64,000 bases of DNA from Acidobacteriota bacterium (GTDB lineage Bacteria; Acidobacteriota; Terriglobia; Bryobacterales; Bryobacteraceae), in assembly GCA_026394055.1 (NCBI GenBank), contig JAPKYZ010000048.1, positions 1 through 64,000 on the forward strand, given 5' to 3'. The position numbers and the translations under genes are program-made. Positions 61,638 to 64,000 of the stretch are shown piece after piece (position 1 is the first letter of the stretch; every line of letters begins with the position of its first letter). Under the pieces are notes generated by a model. It was not told the DNA's origin, did not search any database, and saw nothing but the letters and a program-made list of their open reading frames with translations.

Positions 61638-62075
61638 CTAAGCAAGCTCGACAAACCATGCACCGCTATTGGCCTGCAGCTTCGCCCGCCGCAGCCGCAG
61701 CCAATCGCGGAACAGCGGCCGGTTCTCGAGCCACACCGTCATCCACAGCAGCTTCTCCTCGCGCTCTGGCGTAGGGGCCCGGCGCTGCGCCATGCGGGCG
61801 TGATCCTTGGCCTCAATCACCAGCCGCCGCGCTTCGGGTTCATCGAGCAGTGCCAGCAGCGTGCGCTCCAACTGGTCGAGCGTATCCTGCCGCACGCCTT
61901 CCACCAGTGGCGCCAGCGGCACACCGCTCTCCCGCAGCAGCCTTCGGAAATGCGGGCCGGAGACCGGTTGCAGTGCTGATAGCAGCTCCGCCGCCTCCGT
62001 CACGCTAATCGGCGTTGTTGCGCTTGCCGGACGGGCTTGGAGGAGTTGAGCGAGTTGTTGGCGTTTGTTGGCCAC
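61638..62075 (-). CDS. Conserved tail protein of the ruvX-mltG operon
   Basis: A 145-residue protein from GTG 62075, overlapping the mltG end by 71 bases in another frame. It is mostly helical: an N-terminal ANKRQQLAQLLQ, a middle DTLDQLERTLLALLDEPEAR, then the recognisable VIEAKDHARMAQRR and the end WMTVWLENRPLFRDWLRLRR. I recall similar proteins behind mltG in Solibacter-type genomes, but no function. The large overlap makes the start uncertain; the C-terminal half is surely coding. Confidence 0.65.
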   Translation of the reverse strand: MANKRQQLAQLLQARPASATTPISVTEAAELLSALQPVSGPHFRRLLRESGVPLAPLVEGVRQDTLDQLERTLLALLDEPEARRLVIEAKDHARMAQRRAPTPEREEKLLWMTVWLENRPLFRDWLRLRRAKLQANSGAWFVELA

Positions 62076-63003
62076 GGCGGTAGTCGGCGACGGCGCGGTT
62101 GTGCTCGGCGATGGTTTTCGAAAAGATGTGCCGCCCGGAGCCATCCGGCCGGGCCACAAAGAAAAGATACTCCGTCGCAGCCGGCTTCAGCGCCGCCCGC
62201 AGAGAATCGACCCCCGGATTCGCAATCGGCCCCGGCGGCAGACCCTTCAGGCGATAGGTGTTGTAGGGGTGCTCGCGATCGAGGTCGGAGCGGTAGATGG
62301 TCCCGCGATACTTGCCTTCAAGCAACGCCGCATAGATCACCGTGGGGTCGCAGTCGAGCTTGATGCCCTTGGCCAACCGGTTGGCGTAGACGCTGGCGAT
62401 CACCGGGCGTTCTTCGGCTACGCGAGCTTCTTTCTCGACCAGCGACGCCAGCGTCACCACATCGGGCTTCACTTGCTCTGTGCCCGCGGCCTGGCGCCAC
62501 GCCTGCTTAAAGCGAGTCTCCATTTGAGTCAACAATTGCGCGGTGGTGGTGCCTTTCGCGTAGCGATAGGTCGCCGGAAACAAGTAGCCCTCCGGCGCCT
62601 TCAAGAGCACCGGCTCCGGATCACGAAAGCCCGCCGCCGACAGGATGCGGACCAGGTCGAACCGGTTGGAGCCTTCCGGGATTACCACCTCCCGCAAGTA
62701 GACATCGCCCCGCGCCAGCCGCCGGACCACGTCGAGCGGCGTGGCGGGCTGGCGGAACTGATACTCGCCCGCTTGAATCCGCGCCGCATGCGTGCGGCCC
62801 ACCAGCACGGATGCCACCACAAACCACTCTGGCCGAGAGACGACGCCAGCCGAAGCCAGCTGCTGCGCCACGCTCCACGTAGAGCTGCCGCGTTCGATCT
62901 CAATCAGCAGCGGTTCCGCAAATTGGCCATGCGGGCTGGAGGTCTGGTAGATCACCAAGCCTCCAGCGGCGGCCAGCAATAACAGCACCAGGACGCGCAT
63001 CAT
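62005..63003 (-). CDS. mltG: Endolytic murein transglycosylase
   Basis: A 332-residue inner-membrane protein with one N-terminal membrane segment (MMRVLVLLLLAAAGGLVIYQ). A LysM-like part precedes the YceG domain. The catalytic Glu is in LASLVEKEA (Glu190), and further motifs are LDCDPTVIYA and YNTYRLKGLPPGPIANPG. It cuts glycan strands and helps terminate their elongation. The C-terminal 25 residues are a polar tail shared with the overlapping next gene. It overlaps ruvX by 4 bases. Confidence 0.94.
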   Translation of the reverse strand: MMRVLVLLLLAAAGGLVIYQTSSPHGQFAEPLLIEIERGSSTWSVAQQLASAGVVSRPEWFVVASVLVGRTHAARIQAGEYQFRQPATPLDVVRRLARGDVYLREVVIPEGSNRFDLVRILSAAGFRDPEPVLLKAPEGYLFPATYRYAKGTTTAQLLTQMETRFKQAWRQAAGTEQVKPDVVTLASLVEKEARVAEERPVIASVYANRLAKGIKLDCDPTVIYAALLEGKYRGTIYRSDLDREHPYNTYRLKGLPPGPIANPGVDSLRAALKPAATEYLFFVARPDGSGRHIFSKTIAEHNRAVADYRRGQQTPTTRSTPPSPSGKRNNAD

Positions 63004-63482
63004 GCCGCTGGTACCTCGTCGTTCAAGTGAGGAGCGTCTTCCAACTCCTGCTGCTCGCGATAGGCCCGGTCATCGAGCGCATCCAGGTAGCTGCGCAACA
63101 GGACGGCGGCCGCAATTCGATCGACGGCACCCTTGCGATCCTGCCCGCGGACACCGGCTTGATTCAGCACTTCGTGGGCGGCCACACTGGTCAGCCGTTC
63201 GTCCCAGTAGGTGACCGGAATGCCCGTGGCTTCTTCCAACCGTGCGCCGAACGCCCGCACCTTTTCGCTACCTCGTCCGGCGTCGCCGTTTAAGTGGCGC
63301 GGATCACCCATTAAAAACATCGCCACTTCGCGCTCTTGCGCGAGCTTGGCCAGATGGGCCAAATCATCACGGACACGCTGTCTTTCCAGGGTCGGCAAGC
63401 CCTGCGCGGTTAAGCCGAGGCCATCGGTGACCGCCAGGCCGATCCGTTTCTTGCCGAAGTCCAACGCCAAAATGGTTCCCAC
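63000..63482 (-). CDS. ruvX: RuvX/YqgF-type Holliday junction resolvase-like protein
   Basis: A 160-residue RNase-H-fold protein. The first acidic motif is LALDFGKKRIGLAV (Asp7), the second TYWDERLTSV and the third in KGAVDRIAAAVLL, the normal catalytic Asp/Glu set. It processes rRNA or junction DNA. It heads a three-gene operon with mltG and the tail gene. Length is typical. Confidence 0.94.
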   Translation of the reverse strand: MGTILALDFGKKRIGLAVTDGLGLTAQGLPTLERQRVRDDLAHLAKLAQEREVAMFLMGDPRHLNGDAGRGSEKVRAFGARLEEATGIPVTYWDERLTSVAAHEVLNQAGVRGQDRKGAVDRIAAAVLLRSYLDALDDRAYREQQELEDAPHLNDEVPAA

Positions 63483-63531
63483 TCTGATTCAATTGTAGGT
63501 AACCGTTTTCGCTTGCGGGGAACTTCACCGG

Positions 63532-64000
63532 ATGGCTACACTTTTGCCCAATCTGCCGCCCACCATAGGGACCAACCGTCCCGTGGCCCGCATCATCTCG
63601 CTCGGGGTGCTGATTGCGCTGCTCCACTACGGCCAGTTGTTCTTCGTCACGATGTCCACCGCCATTGTGCTCGCCTTGATCCTGGAGCCATTCGTCGCGC
63701 TGTTTATGCGCTTCAGAGTGCCGCGGGGATTGGCTAGTTTTCTGGTCTGCTCCATTGCCTTAGGCGCGATGTATTTTGTGACTTTGGGCATCTACACGCA
63801 GGCCCTGGGGTTGTGGGATGACATGCCCACTTACACCAACCGCGCGCTCGAGATTGGCGAATCGATTAACGCTCGCCTGGAAGGGTTTGAGAAGACCGTC
63901 AATGGCCTGATTCCGAAGCGCATGAAGGAGCGGGCCGTCCTGCCGGATGTGGCTAACCAGAAGAGCGTCCCTCGCAAACGCAAAGCAGGCGATCCCGCAC
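63532..64000 (+). CDS. AI-2E family (PerM-type) permease, partial
   Basis: An open frame from ATG 63532 that runs off the window, with 156 residues visible. The N-terminus has two closely spaced membrane segments (RIISLGVLIALLHYGQLFFV and STAIVLALILEPFVALFM), the step VPRGLASFLVCSIALGAMYF and then a soluble helix, as in AI-2E/UPF0118 transporters. A basic stretch (RKRKAG) near the end is unusual. The divergent start lies 49 bases from ruvX. Confidence 0.82.
   Translation, partial: MATLLPNLPPTIGTNRPVARIISLGVLIALLHYGQLFFVTMSTAIVLALILEPFVALFMRFRVPRGLASFLVCSIALGAMYFVTLGIYTQALGLWDDMPTYTNRALEIGESINARLEGFEKTVNGLIPKRMKERAVLPDVANQKSVPRKRKAGDPA

Overview
The window looks like chromosome of a high-G+C member of the Acidobacteriota, most likely of the Solibacter/Bryobacter lineage. 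The evidence is a secreted protein with BACON repeats and the Solibacter-type C-terminal domain (TIGR03437), paired DUF1592/DUF1552 and DUF1501/cytochrome/PQQ-dehydrogenase cassettes, many secreted enzymes with Tat-type leaders, small ETW(S/N)GT secreted proteins, and a tmRNA with the short tag ANTQFAYAA. The taxonomic call is an inference from gene content.

Layout. 0-1.5 kb: a DUF218 protein and a hicBA toxin-antitoxin module, with hicA frameshifted, abutting the 3' end of ssrA (tmRNA). 1.6-5.6 kb: a DUF1592-type cytochrome and a DUF1552 protein, then a REP-like inverted repeat. 5.7-8.3 kb (minus): a VOC protein, then an ArsR/AHSA1/DUF1801/GyrI-like operon. 8.4-10.9 kb: a GMC dehydrogenase complex with a Tat-exported small subunit and a pentaheme cytochrome. 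10.9-18.7 kb: a DUF433/DUF5615 toxin-antitoxin pair, a LamG protein, a penicillin-acylase-type Ntn hydrolase, an orphan DUF433, an SDR/sugar-binding lipoprotein/Ldh-type dehydrogenase operon and a nucleoside hydrolase. 18.7-22.6 kb: a DUF1501, diheme cytochrome and PQQ-dehydrogenase operon. 22.6-31.1 kb: the wreck of a two-gene module, a CorA-like protein with an unusual N-terminus, DUF1080, Uma2, Gfo/Idh/MocA, DinB, a bacterial eRF1-like protein and a GH13 amylase. 31.2-37 kb: an acidic microprotein, a DUF1259-DUF1259-phosphatase fusion, an amidase, and a catalytically dead S41 peptidase homologue with FmdB and a secreted double-VOC protein. 37-45 kb: the BACON protein, an ATP-grasp/alpha-E/transglutaminase peptide-ligation operon, a phosphoesterase and an NfrB-like glycosyltransferase.

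45-50.8 kb holds housekeeping genes on the minus strand (aroC-def-fmt-argJ and sdaA). 50.8-56.6 kb has a mntA-hepT module, two tandem TPR-like secreted paralogues, glnE and a MOSC protein. 56.6-59.5 kb has an epoxide-hydrolase-like enzyme, a GGPM-repeat secreted protein and a D-threonine-aldolase-family enzyme among REP elements. 59.6-64 kb has two divergent small secreted paralogues, a cold-shock-domain/nucleotide-cyclase-like fusion of unlike base composition, and ruvX-mltG with a conserved tail gene. An AI-2E-type permease runs off the end.

The most interesting items are the cold-shock/cyclase-like fusion (60609-61625), the S41 pseudo-peptidase (35763-37013), the DUF1259-phosphatase fusion, the CorA-like protein, the peptide-ligase operon, and four loci of one REP/REPIN family plus one locus of a second. 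No CRISPR array, insertion sequence, rRNA or tRNA was seen.
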